A DNA stretch of 42,975 nucleotides, taken from positions 1 through 42,975 of the forward strand of contig JAFEEL010000012.1 in the NCBI GenBank assembly GCA_018241125.1, given 5' to 3'. The notes under the pieces were generated by a model. The model did no database searches. It was not told the DNA's origin and was given only the letters and a program-made list of their open reading frames with translations. Source of the DNA: Pseudomonadota bacterium. GTDB lineage: Bacteria > Pseudomonadota > Gammaproteobacteria > Xanthomonadales > Xanthomonadaceae. The position numbers were made by a program, and so were the translations under genes. Position 1 is the stretch's first letter; every line of letters begins with the position of its first letter. Below are positions 18,372 through 26,999 of this stretch, piece after piece.

Positions 18372-21278
18372 ATGCATACCCATGCCCGCCTCGCGGTCGC
18401 CATCTTGCTGGCCTTGGCAGCCGTGCCGTCCAACCTGCTCGCACAGACCGGCACAGTTCCGGCGCGCCCTCCGCTGCTGATCGTCCGCGACGCGGAACGG
18501 CCGGTGGAAGTGTCGTCCCTGGCCGTCGCGACGGAAGTCGAAGGCGGGCTGGCGCGCACCACCATCCAGTTGAGCATCCGCAATCCCAATGGCCGGCGCC
18601 TGGAAGGGCAATTGCAGTTTCCACTCGAACCCGGGCAGCAGGTCAGCGGTTTTGCGCTGGACGTCGATGGGCAGATGCGCGCGGCGGTGCCGGTGCCCAA
18701 GCAAAAAGGCCAGGAGGTATTCGAGGCGGTCGAGCGCCGCGGGATCGATCCGGGCCTGCTTGAGCAAACCGCCGGCAACCAGTTCAAGTTGCGCGTCTAC
18801 CCGATCCCGCCCAACGGCGAGCGCCACGTGCGCATCGTCGTCGATCAGCCGCTGCGCCGTGATGGCGATGGCTGGCTGCTGCATCTGCCGCTGGCATTCG
18901 CGCGCGGGATCGAGCGCGTGCCGCTGCGCGTGTTGGCGCGTGGGCAGGCGCAGGCGCCACGGATCGTCGATGGCTTCGTGCGGACGCCGTTGAATCGCGA
19001 CGGCGACGGCTGGTCGCTGGCGCTCGATGGCCGTGCCGCCGGGCTTGGCAAGGGCTTGACCTTGCGTTTTGCTGCCACCGCGCAACCGCAGGCTTTCGTG
19101 CAGGAGTTCGACGGGCAACGGTATTTCCATGCGGACGTTGCGCTGGCCGATGCCAGCGCGCCGCGCCCGCTGCCGCACACGATCGGCTTGCTGTGGGACA
19201 GTTCGGGTTCGGCCCGCAAGCGCGATATCGACAGCGAGCTGGCGCTGCTGGATCGCTATTTAGCCGCAGTGCGCACCGCCCAGGTGCGCCTGACCCGCCT
19301 GCGCGATGTGCCCGAGGCCACGCGCACGTTCGAGATTCGCAATGGCGATTGGTCGGCACTGCGGCGCGAGCTGCGCGCCACCGTGTACGACGGCGCCAGC
19401 GCACTGGAAGATTGGAAGCCGCAGGCGGACGTGCAGGAATATCTGCTGGTGAGCGATGGCTTGGCCAACTACGGGCTGGCCGCGCAGATGCCGTCGCTCG
19501 CCGCCGGCCAGCGTCTGTATGCGCTCGACTCGGCTGGGGCCGATGCCGATGCGGTGCGCCTGTCGGCATGGGCCGATGCGCGCGGTGGGCGCCTGATCGC
19601 GTGGCAGGGCATGGCTGGGGTGGCGCAGGCCGCCAATCAGCTCACCCTCGAAGGGTCGCGCTTGCTGCGCATGGAAGGCGTCGGTGCGGCCGATCTGGTC
19701 GCCGACTCGGCGTACCCGCAGCAAGGACTGCTGCGCGTCGCCGGTCGCCTGAAGCAAACGGCGGCGAGCGTGACCTTGATCGTCGGGCAGGCCGGGCGCG
19801 AGCGCCGGATCGTCGTGCCGATCAGTGGCGACACGCCAGCCAGTACGCTGGTCGCCGGGCTGTGGGCGAGCTACCGCATGCACGCGCTGTCGGCCGAGCC
19901 GGTGGGCAACGCGCAGGTGCTGCGCGACCTGGGCGAGCACTTCGGGCTGGTCGGCCCGGGAACGTCCCTGCTGGTGCTGGAAAACGCCGCCGACTACGTG
20001 CGCTACGACATCGCCCCGCCCGCTGAACTGCGTGCCGAAGTGGCCGACCTGAAGAACAAGGCCGCGCAGCAATCGGCCGCCGATGCGAAAGCGCACATGG
20101 CGCGTGTGCGCGCCGAGTTCGCGCAGAAGATCGCGTGGTACGAAAAGCCCTGGCCGAAAGGCGCGCCGAGCTTGCAGGTCGCGCCCGGAAAGCCGGCCGC
20201 TGCGCGGGAAGAAGCGCGCGGGGCGATGGCGATGCCGGCCCCGGCACCGCCTGCACAAGCGGCGGCACCACTCCCATCGGCGGATCGGGCCAGCGCGCTC
20301 GAAAGCGCGGCCGTGACCGGCTCGCGCGTTGCCCGCAAGGCGGCGGACGCCGGCGGCGGGCAAGGCGCGAACATCGGCATCGCCTTGCAGCCGTGGCAGC
20401 CGGCTTCACCGTTCGCCCGCACGCTGCGCGCCGCGCCGGCGGCGCAGATGTATGCGCTGTATCTGGGCGAACGCGCCGCGCACGTCGACAGCGCCGCGTT
20501 CTACCTCGACGTTGCGGGCATCTTGTTCGAGCGCGGGCAACGCGAGCTGGCGCTGCGCGTGCTCTCCAATCTGGCCGAGATGGATGTGGAAAACCGGCAA
20601 CTGCTGCGTGCGCTCGGCTATCGCTTGCTGGAAGCGCGTGCCTACGGGCTGGCGATCGGCGTATTCGCGCACGTGCGTCGGATCGCCGACAACGAACCCC
20701 AAAGCTGGCGCGACCTGGCGCTGGCGCAAATTGCCGACGGCCGCGAGCAGGAGGCGGTGGACAACCTGTGGCGGGTGGTGTCGGGCAGTTGGGATTCGCG
20801 TTTTCCGAGCATCGAGCTGATCGCGCTCGGTGAACTCGATGCGATCGTCGCCAACGCGAGAAAGCCGCTGGACGTGCGCGCCATTCCCGCCGACTTGCGC
20901 CGCAACCTGCCGCTGGATCTGCGGGTGGTGCTGTCCTGGGACACCGACAACACCGACCTCGACCTGTGGGTGACCGACCCCAACGGCGAGAAGACCTTCT
21001 ACGGGTCGCCACACAGTTACCAGGGGGGCTGGTTATCGCACGATTGCACGCAAGGCTACGGGCCGGAGGAGTTCATCCTGCGCAATGCCAAGCCGGGCAA
21101 GTACAAGGTCGAGGTCAACTTCTTCGGCGACCGCCAGCAGCTGATCACCGGGCCGACCACATTCAAGGTCAACTTGTTCACCGGTTTTGGCACCCGCCAA
21201 CAAAAGACGCAGGCGGTGACCTTGCGCCTGAGCGACGTCAAGGCCACCACCTTCGTCGGCAACTTCGATGTGAAGTAG
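18372..21278 (+). CDS. Exported VIT / von Willebrand A protein with C-terminal DUF2135-like domain
   Basis: A 968-residue exported protein. The start at 18372 follows GGGGAGAG by eight bases and gives the signal peptide MHTHARLAVAILLALAAV…LLAQ; an ATG 12 codons upstream is rejected for that reason. Residues about 40-160 are a VIT domain (LARTTIQLSIRNPNGRRLEG, VFEAVERRGIDPGLLEQ). Then comes a vWA domain beginning TIGLLWDSSGSARKRD with a MIDAS-type DxSxS. About 560-600 is a coiled coil, followed by an Ala/Pro linker, a helical repeat part with TPR character (about 690-830), and a final beta domain with DTDNTDLDLWVTDPNGE typical of DUF2135/YfaP. Such proteins are related to inter-alpha-trypsin inhibitor heavy chains; role in bacteria unclear, perhaps envelope protein interactions. 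It is 77 bp after recJ and may be separate. Confidence 0.85.
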   Translation: MHTHARLAVAILLALAAVPSNLLAQTGTVPARPPLLIVRDAERPVEVSSLAVATEVEGGLARTTIQLSIRNPNGRRLEGQLQFPLEPGQQVSGFALDVDGQMRAAVPVPKQKGQEVFEAVERRGIDPGLLEQTAGNQFKLRVYPIPPNGERHVRIVVDQPLRRDGDGWLLHLPLAFARGIERVPLRVLARGQAQAPRIVDGFVRTPLNRDGDGWSLALDGRAAGLGKGLTLRFAATAQPQAFVQEFDGQRYFHADVALADASAPRPLPHTIGLLWDSSGSARKRDIDSELALLDRYLAAVRTAQVRLTRLRDVPEATRTFEIRNGDWSALRRELRATVYDGASALEDWKPQADVQEYLLVSDGLANYGLAAQMPSLAAGQRLYALDSAGADADAVRLSAWADARGGRLIAWQGMAGVAQAANQLTLEGSRLLRMEGVGAADLVADSAYPQQGLLRVAGRLKQTAASVTLIVGQAGRERRIVVPISGDTPASTLVAGLWASYRMHALSAEPVGNAQVLRDLGEHFGLVGPGTSLLVLENAADYVRYDIAPPAELRAEVADLKNKAAQQSAADAKAHMARVRAEFAQKIAWYEKPWPKGAPSLQVAPGKPAAAREEARGAMAMPAPAPPAQAAAPLPSADRASALESAAVTGSRVARKAADAGGGQGANIGIALQPWQPASPFARTLRAAPAAQMYALYLGERAAHVDSAAFYLDVAGILFERGQRELALRVLSNLAEMDVENRQLLRALGYRLLEARAYGLAIGVFAHVRRIADNEPQSWRDLALAQIADGREQEAVDNLWRVVSGSWDSRFPSIELIALGELDAIVANARKPLDVRAIPADLRRNLPLDLRVVLSWDTDNTDLDLWVTDPNGEKTFYGSPHSYQGGWLSHDCTQGYGPEEFILRNAKPGKYKVEVNFFGDRQQLITGPTTFKVNLFTGFGTRQQKTQAVTLRLSDVKATTFVGNFDVK

Positions 21279-21417
21279 GCTCACGCAGGCCAAGCCGGTA
21301 CAGCGTCCGACGCATGGAACGCTGCGGGTGGGTCGGCGGGACTGTGGATGGCCGCGTTCGCCCGCATATTGCTGCGACGATCCGCGGGCACGGCCCCGCA
21401 TGCAGCGGAGAACGGCA

Positions 21418-22284
21418 ATGAAAAAGATCATCGGCGTGCACGACGCCCCGCAAGGGCACTGGGTGGGCGACGGGTTTCCGGTGCGCTCGCTGTTTTCCTA
21501 CGACGGCCTGGGTCGCCAGCTCAGCCCGTTCCTGCTGCTCGATTACGCCGGGCCGCACGAGTTTTCGCCGACCACGCAGCGGCGCGGCGTCGGCGAACAC
21601 CCGCACCGTGGTTTCGAGACGGTCACCATCGTCTATCAGGGCGAAGTCGATCACCGCGATTCCACCGGTGCCGGCGGCCACATCGGTCCGGGCGACGTGC
21701 AGTGGATGACCGCCGCCGGCGGCATCGTGCATGAGGAGTTCCATTCGCAAGCCTTCGCCCAGCGCGGCGGCACGCTGGAGATGGTGCAGTTATGGGTGAA
21801 CCTGCCGGCCCGGGACAAGCTGGCGCCGCCGCGCTACCAGACCTTGCTGGACGCCGATATTCCGTCCGTCGCGTTGCCCGATGGAGCCGGGCACGTGCGG
21901 GTGATCGCCGGCCAGTTCGCCGGCCAGCACGGGCCGGCGCGCACATTCACGCCGATGGACGTGTGGGACGTGCGCCTGGGGCAGGGCAAGGCCGCCGAGT
22001 TCACCGTGCCCGCAGGCCATAGTTTGGCCCTGGTGGTGTTGCACGGCACGCTGCAGGTGAATGGCGAGCAGCTCGCGCGACGGGCACAGGTAGTGCAGTT
22101 CGAGCGCGCCGGCAGCGCGCTGCGCGTCGAGGCGAACACCGATGCCTCGTTGCTGCTGCTTGCCGGGCAGCCATTGGACGAGCCGATCGTCGGATATGGG
22201 CCGTTCGTGATGAATACCCGTGAGGAGATCGTGCAGGCGGTGAATGACTTCAATGCCGGCAAGTTCGGGCGGATGGCGAGCTGA
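21418..22284 (+). CDS. Pirin family protein
   Basis: A 288-residue bicupin of the pirin family. The metal site of the N-terminal cupin is complete: H61 and H63 (GEHPHRGFETVTIVYQGEV), H105 and E107 (GGIVHEEFH). The C-terminal cupin (about 170-260) lacks metal ligands. Bacterial pirins include quercetinases and redox-linked regulators; no substrate can be read. The GGAG seven bases before ATG 21418 fixes the start. The terminator at 22307-22330 follows within 25 bp. Confidence 0.92.
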   Translation: MKKIIGVHDAPQGHWVGDGFPVRSLFSYDGLGRQLSPFLLLDYAGPHEFSPTTQRRGVGEHPHRGFETVTIVYQGEVDHRDSTGAGGHIGPGDVQWMTAAGGIVHEEFHSQAFAQRGGTLEMVQLWVNLPARDKLAPPRYQTLLDADIPSVALPDGAGHVRVIAGQFAGQHGPARTFTPMDVWDVRLGQGKAAEFTVPAGHSLALVVLHGTLQVNGEQLARRAQVVQFERAGSALRVEANTDASLLLLAGQPLDEPIVGYGPFVMNTREEIVQAVNDFNAGKFGRMAS

Positions 22285-22306
22285 CGCCATCCTTGCGGGA
22301 AACGAA

Positions 22307-22330
22307 AAACCCCGCATGGAAGCGGGGTTT
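22307..22330 (-). terminator. Rho-independent terminator, bidirectional
   Basis: AAACCCCGC (22307-22315) pairs perfectly with GCGGGGTTT (22322-22330) around a 6-nt loop. Read on the minus strand the stem is followed by TTCGTTT, so it best serves the tRNA-Leu transcript. On the plus strand it ends in TTTC and can also stop the pirin transcript. Confidence 0.88.
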
Positions 22331-22386
22331 CGGAAGTCTTCTTCGGATGTCTTCGGACGGTGCTGGATGTCGTCGGAAGGGTGAAA

Positions 22387-22471
<85 letters not shown>

Positions 22472-22491
22472 AGGTGTCGAGCGAGCCGCAA

Positions 22492-22520
22492 AGCTTAGTG
22501 GCCGATGCGGGGGTTGTCAA
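22492..22520 (-). promoter_or_regulatory. Sigma-70 promoter of tRNA-Leu
   Basis: On the minus strand a perfect -35 TTGACA (22520-22515) is followed after 17 bp by TAAGCT (22497-22492). The expected start lies about 14 bp before the mature tRNA 5' end. Confidence 0.7.
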
Positions 22521-22552
22521 TTGCGACTGGGCCGGCGCGTGCATCGGTACCG

Positions 22553-23521
22553 TCAGGGCGGCGGTGCCGTCTCGTATACGCCGTACCCGCGCAGGCGTTG
22601 GTAGCGTTTTTCCAGCAGGGCATCGCGGTCGATCAGCAGCAGCGCGTCGAGTTCGCGGGTGAGCACGCCCTTGAGGCGCTCGGCCATCGCCTGCGGATGC
22701 CGGTGCGCACCGCCCAGCGGTTCCTTGACGATCTTGTCGATCAGGCCCAGCTCCAGCAGGCGCGGGGCGGCGATGCCCATCGCTTCGGCGGCGTCACGCG
22801 CCTTGTCCGGCGATTTCCACAGGATCGACGCGCAGCCCTCGGGGGTGATCACCGAATAGGTGGAGTATTCGAGCATCAGCGTGCGGTCGCCCACGCCGAT
22901 CGCCAGCGCGCCGCCGGAGCCGCCCTCGCCGGTGACGGTGCACACGATCGGCACGCGCAACTGCGCCATTTCGATCAGGTTGCGGGCGATGGCCTCGGAC
23001 TGGCCGCGTTCCTCGGCCCCGACTCCGGGATAAGCGCCCGGGGTGTCGATGAAGGTCAGGATCGGCAGGTCGAAGCGCTCGGCCAGCTTCATCAGCCGCA
23101 GCGCCTTGCGATAGCCTTCCGGGCGTGGCATGCCGAAGTTGCGGCGGATCTTGGTTTTGGTGTCGCGGCCCTTCTGGTGGCCGATCACCAACACCGCGCG
23201 GCCTTCGATGCGCGCCAGCCCGCCGACGATGGCCGCGTCGTCGGCAAAGGCACGGTCGCCCGCCAGTTCGTGGAACTCCTCACACATCAGGCTCAGGTAA
23301 TCGAGCGTGTATGGCCGCCCCGGGTGACGGGCGAGCTGCGAAACCTGCCACGACGTGAGGTTGCGGAAGATCTCGCCGGTGCGCGTGCGCAGCTTTTCCT
23401 GCAACACCTGGATTTCCGCCTCGATGTCGACCGCCGGGCCGTGGCTGGCGTGGCGCAATTCCTGGATCTTGGCCTCCAGGTCGGCGATGGGTTGCTCGAA
23501 GTCGAGAAAGTTCGGGTTCAT
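22553..23521 (-). CDS. accA: Acetyl-CoA carboxylase carboxyltransferase subunit alpha
   Basis: A 322-residue subunit that with AccD transfers the carboxyl group from biotin to acetyl-CoA, the first step of fatty acid synthesis. It starts [19 protein letters not shown] with the N-terminal coiled coil, then shows [12 protein letters not shown], the crotonase-fold core [20 protein letters not shown] and the oxyanion-type [15 protein letters not shown]. Normal length for the family. The frame open upstream of this Met is non-conserved and covers a 13-bp tandem repeat, so it is not part of the gene. It is the last gene of the reverse group before tRNA-Leu. Confidence 0.97.
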   Translation of the reverse strand: MNPNFLDFEQPIADLEAKIQELRHASHGPAVDIEAEIQVLQEKLRTRTGEIFRNLTSWQVSQLARHPGRPYTLDYLSLMCEEFHELAGDRAFADDAAIVGGLARIEGRAVLVIGHQKGRDTKTKIRRNFGMPRPEGYRKALRLMKLAERFDLPILTFIDTPGAYPGVGAEERGQSEAIARNLIEMAQLRVPIVCTVTGEGGSGGALAIGVGDRTLMLEYSTYSVITPEGCASILWKSPDKARDAAEAMGIAAPRLLELGLIDKIVKEPLGGAHRHPQAMAERLKGVLTRELDALLLIDRDALLEKRYQRLRGYGVYETAPPP

Positions 23522-23670
23522 GCGGGCAGCGATCGGCACCGATACCGGCGCGAGGTGCGCAGGATAGCCCGGGCAGGACATTTGCGCGAGCGGCACGACC
23601 TGCCGCTGTTGCCGTGATGCCTTCGGCGCCCGGCGGGTGCGTGGCGCCCGCGTGTGGCGAGGCGCACGAT

Positions 23671-23735
23671 CGCAACGATCAAGCGCAACGATCAAGCGCA
23701 ACGATCAAGCGCAACGATCAAGCGCAACGATCAAG
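23671..23735. repeat. Five perfect 13-bp tandem repeats between accA and the 3HAO gene
   Basis: CGCAACGATCAAG is repeated five times without change. The last unit contains the TGA stop of the 3-hydroxyanthranilate dioxygenase gene (23731-23733, minus). The rest fills the gap ahead of accA. Identity between units implies recent expansion by slippage. Confidence 0.93.
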
Positions 23736-24264
23736 CGCGGTCGCCGTCATCGAAGTGCGCCGGCCGCGGGTGCAGGGCGCCGCAGGCTTGGCAGGTGCGG
23801 TGCTCGGTGCTGCGATAGAAGCGCTCGAACACCGGCGGAAAGTCGTGTTCGACGCTGCCGAGCTGGAATTGCTCCTCGTACACCTTGTGGTTGCAGGACT
23901 GGCAATACCACTGCAGGCCGTCGAGCTCGTGCGGCAGGCGCTTGCGTTCGATCACCAGGCCGACGCTGTGCGCGCTGCGCTGCGGTGAATGCGGCACCCG
24001 CGGTGGCAGGTAGAAGATTTCGCCGGCCTTGATCGGAATGTCACGCGCTGCGCCATCTTCCTGGATGCGCAGCACCATGTCGCCTTCGAGTTGATGGAAG
24101 AACTCGGGGCCTTCGTCGACGTGGTAATCGGTGCGCTGGTTGGGCCCGCCGACCACCATCACGATGAAATCTTCATCGACGATGCATTTGTTGCCGACCG
24201 GTGGCTTGAGCAGGTGGCGGTGCTCGTCGATCCAGCGCTGGAAATTGAAGGCAGGGGTGAGCAT
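23731..24264 (-). CDS. nbaC: 3-hydroxyanthranilate 3,4-dioxygenase
   Basis: A 177-residue iron enzyme that opens the ring of 3-hydroxyanthranilate in the kynurenine pathway, giving 2-amino-3-carboxymuconate semialdehyde. The single cupin holds the Fe ligands H48, E54 and H92 ([25 protein letters not shown]) and the substrate Arg R44. The C-terminal rubredoxin-like second iron site is intact: C121/C124 (YCQSC) and C158/C161 (TCQAC). This is the bacterial short form. A purine-rich stretch (GGGGGAGAAAGTCC) stands before ATG 24264, within a GC hairpin repeat (about 24270-24300). The product can cyclise to quinolinate for NAD or enter the 2-aminomuconate route suggested by the neighbours. Confidence 0.95.
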   Translation of the reverse strand: MLTPAFNFQRWIDEHRHLLKPPVGNKCIVDEDFIVMVVGGPNQRTDYHVDEGPEFFHQLEGDMVLRIQEDGAARDIPIKAGEIFYLPPRVPHSPQRSAHSVGLVIERKRLPHELDGLQWYCQSCNHKVYEEQFQLGSVEHDFPPVFERFYRSTEHRTCQACGALHPRPAHFDDGDRA

Positions 24265-24328
24265 GGACTTTCTCCCCCTCCCCTGCGTGCGGGGGAGGGT
24301 TGGGGTGGGGGGTGAGATGTTCACGCAA

Positions 24329-24796
24329 TCAAATGGCGCTTCCACACTGGCATTTCCCTGCAAGCGAGGCCGGGGATTGGAGGATTGCCACGCATTTGAG
24401 CTCGATGGCGATGGGCGTGGGCAGGGCGGTGATGCCCAGAGTGGTACGGCAGGGCGCTTTGGCAGGGTCTGGAAAATACTGTGCCCAGACTGCGTTGCAG
24501 GCCTTGAAATCGGCGGCCATGTCGGTCAGGAACACGGTCACGTCGAGCAGGTCGTCCCAGCGCGCACCGGCCGCTTCCAGCACCGCGCGCACGTTGGCGA
24601 ACACCGCGTGGCATTGCGCGATGATGTCGTAGCTGCGCAGCCGACCATCGGCGTAATAGTCGTTGCCGGGGATCGAATCGTCCTGCGCGTCGCGCGGGCC
24701 GATGCCGGACAAGAACAGCAAGTCACCGACCCGACGTGCATGCGGGTAAGCGCCCACGGCCCTGGGCGCGGCGGCGGCGTGGATGGACTGGTTCAT
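24329..24796 (-). CDS. nbaF: RidA family deaminase, probable 2-aminomuconate deaminase
   Basis: A 155-residue RidA/YjgF-type protein. The fold markers are [16 protein letters not shown] near the start, [26 protein letters not shown] in the middle and [23 protein letters not shown] at the end, with the Arg of the RidA active site in the segment APCRTTLG. Within this superfamily the longer members found beside 3HAO and ALDH8-type genes are 2-aminomuconate deaminases, converting 2-aminomuconate to 4-oxalocrotonate. The gene context and the [15 protein letters not shown] insertion fit that, but a general imine deaminase is possible. The start 24796 is 13 bp after the carbonic anhydrase stop. Confidence 0.78.
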   Translation of the reverse strand: MNQSIHAAAAPRAVGAYPHARRVGDLLFLSGIGPRDAQDDSIPGNDYYADGRLRSYDIIAQCHAVFANVRAVLEAAGARWDDLLDVTVFLTDMAADFKACNAVWAQYFPDPAKAPCRTTLGITALPTPIAIELKCVAILQSPASLAGKCQCGSAI

Positions 24797-24809
24797 CGCG
24801 GGTTCTCCT

Positions 24810-25475
24810 TCAGCGTTTCGCAGCGCGTGCGTGCACGCTGGCGATGGCCGACTCATAGACCGGATGCAACGCAGCGTGCGAGTCCACGTCCATGCCCAGT
24901 TCCCGTATGCGCCCGTCGAGCAGGTCGTACACCAATCCGTGGACGGCCAACTGCTGGCCGCGCGCCCAGGCGTCCTCGATCACCGTGCTTTCGCAAACGC
25001 TGGCCGCCTGCTCGATCGCATTGAGTTCGCACAACATGGCGTGCCGATCGTGTTCCGATGGCGAGGCGGCGAGCAGGTCGGCGTGCTTCTTGGCGACGTC
25101 GCCGACGTGCCGCAGCCAGTTGTCGGCCAAACCCACGCGTGCACCGGTCAGACATGCGTGCACGCCGCCGCAACCGTAGTGGCCAACCACCAGGATGTGT
25201 TCGACCCGGAGCAAGTCGACGGCGAACTGGATGGCGCTCAGGCAGTTCAAGTCGGCATGCACCACCACGTTGGCGATGTTGCGGTGGACGAACACCTCGC
25301 CCGGAGCCATACCGAGAATCTGGTTCGCCGGTACGCGCGAATCCGAGCAACCGATCCACAGGAACTTCGGTGCCTGTTGCAGGGAAAGGCGCTTGAAGAA
25401 ATCCGGATCGTCCGCGCGGACGCGGGCCGCCCAGTCGCGGTTGCTGTCGAGCAGATCCTTCAATGAATGATTCAT
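24810..25475 (-). CDS. can: Beta-class carbonic anhydrase
   Basis: A 221-residue beta carbonic anhydrase that interconverts CO2 and bicarbonate. The zinc ligands are C43, H99 and C102 with the catalytic dyad D45/R47 (IGCSDSRVPANQI; VVGHYGCGGV). It matches the Can/CynT2 type in length and motif spacing. The gene is placed between the ALDH and RidA genes of the kynurenine-type group, six bases after the ALDH stop, so it is very likely co-transcribed. A link with CO2 release or with bicarbonate supply for AccA-containing carboxylase is conceivable but inferred. Confidence 0.95.
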   Translation of the reverse strand: MNHSLKDLLDSNRDWAARVRADDPDFFKRLSLQQAPKFLWIGCSDSRVPANQILGMAPGEVFVHRNIANVVVHADLNCLSAIQFAVDLLRVEHILVVGHYGCGGVHACLTGARVGLADNWLRHVGDVAKKHADLLAASPSEHDRHAMLCELNAIEQAASVCESTVIEDAWARGQQLAVHGLVYDLLDGRIRELGMDVDSHAALHPVYESAIASVHARAAKR

Positions 25476-25481
25476 GGGTTC

Positions 25482-26948
25482 TCAGTCGATTCGCAGGCAG
25501 ACGTTCTTGGGCTCGGTGAAAAAACGCATCGCCTCCAAGCCGCCCTCGCGGCCCATGCCCGATTGGCCGATGCCGCCAAACGGCGTGCGCAGGTCGCGCA
25601 GCAGCCAGGTGTCGATCCAGACGATGCCCACGCGCAGTTGTGCGGCAAGCCGATGGGCGCGATCCAGGCGTTGCGTCCACACGCTGGCCGACAATCCGTA
25701 GGGCGCAGCGTTGGCCAGCGCCAGCGCGTGGTCATCGTCGTCGAAGGCTTGCAGGGTGACCACCGGGCCGAAGATCTCCTCGGTGTTGCTGCGGCAATCG
25801 GGCCCCAGGCCGTCGATCACCGTTGGGGCGACGAACCAGCCGCCTTGGCAACGTCCCTCCACGTGCAGCACCTCGCCGCCGCACAATACGTGGCCGCCCT
25901 CGGCGCGCACCAGCTCGATGCAAGCCAGCACTTTCTCGCGATGGGCGTGGGAAACCAGCGGGCCCAGATCGGTATGCGGATCGAGTGGATCGCCACAGCG
26001 CAGCGCGCGCACGCGCGCGACGAAGGCGTCGCGGAACGATTCGTACACGCGCCGTTCGATCAGGATGCGTGAACCGCACAGGCAGATCTGGCCGCTGTTC
26101 TGGAAGGCCGCGCGCACCACGGTGTCGAGCAGGCGTTCGCGCTGCGTGGCATCGGCGAACGCATCGGCGAACACGAGGGTGGCGTTCTTGCCGCCCAGTT
26201 CCAGCGAGGTCTTCTTCAACGCCGGTCCGCAGTGCGCGGCGATCTGCCGGCCGACCGCGGTGCTGCCGGTGAAACTCACCGCCTTCACCTGTGGGTGCTC
26301 GACCAATGCCTTGCCCACGGTCGATCCCAAGCCCTGCACGATGTTGAGCACGCCCGCCGGAAAGCCGATGTCGCGTGCCAGCTCGCCGAGCATCCACGCG
26401 CTGACCGGCGTGACTTCCGACGGTTTGGCGACCACGCAATTACCCGCGGCCAGAGCCGGCGCGATCTTCCACGTGAACAGGTACAACGGCAGGTTCCACG
26501 GGCTGATGCAACCGACCACGCCCAGCGGCTGGCGCAAGGTGTAGTTCAGCCCGGCCTGACCGTGGTGGGACTCGCTGGCGAACTGCGTCGCGGCGCTGGC
26601 GAAAAAACGCAGGTTTTCGACCGCGCGCGGAATCTCCACGTCGCGCGCCAGCTTCAGCGGCTTGCCGCCATCGCGCGATTCGGCCTGCGCGAACTCCTCC
26701 ACGCGCGCTTCCAACGCGTCGGCCAGCCGCTGCAGCCAGCGGGCGCGGGCGTCGTTGGACAACCCCGACCATGCGGGAAATGCCGCCTGCGCGGCGCACA
26801 CGGCGGCTTGCACGTCGCCGTCGGCTCCCGTCGGGCACGCGGCATACGCCTGCCCGGTCGCCGGCTCGAACACCGGCAGCGTCGATGCGCCGGCGTCCAG
26901 CACTGCCTGGCCATCGATCAGATGGGTCAATCGGAGCGGTGCGGTCAT
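25482..26948 (-). CDS. nbaE: Aldehyde dehydrogenase, probable 2-aminomuconic semialdehyde dehydrogenase
   Basis: A 488-residue NAD(P)-dependent aldehyde dehydrogenase. Catalytic residues seen: nucleophile C289 in QNSGQICLCGSRI, general base E250 in SLELGGKN, and N152 in SPWNLPL, with the Rossmann phrase VSFTGSTAVGR. The nucleophile region GQICLCGSRI closely resembles the ALDH8 family (ICLCTSRI in human 2-aminomuconate semialdehyde dehydrogenase). Together with 3HAO and RidA neighbours this points to oxidation of 2-aminomuconate semialdehyde. Hydroxymuconic semialdehyde dehydrogenase is the next best call. Confidence 0.85.
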   Translation of the reverse strand: MTAPLRLTHLIDGQAVLDAGASTLPVFEPATGQAYAACPTGADGDVQAAVCAAQAAFPAWSGLSNDARARWLQRLADALEARVEEFAQAESRDGGKPLKLARDVEIPRAVENLRFFASAATQFASESHHGQAGLNYTLRQPLGVVGCISPWNLPLYLFTWKIAPALAAGNCVVAKPSEVTPVSAWMLGELARDIGFPAGVLNIVQGLGSTVGKALVEHPQVKAVSFTGSTAVGRQIAAHCGPALKKTSLELGGKNATLVFADAFADATQRERLLDTVVRAAFQNSGQICLCGSRILIERRVYESFRDAFVARVRALRCGDPLDPHTDLGPLVSHAHREKVLACIELVRAEGGHVLCGGEVLHVEGRCQGGWFVAPTVIDGLGPDCRSNTEEIFGPVVTLQAFDDDDHALALANAAPYGLSASVWTQRLDRAHRLAAQLRVGIVWIDTWLLRDLRTPFGGIGQSGMGREGGLEAMRFFTEPKNVCLRID

Positions 26949-26999
26949 GGATGCAGCGCGACGCTCTCGTGTTTGCGGAGGACGATGCGCATTGTCGCA

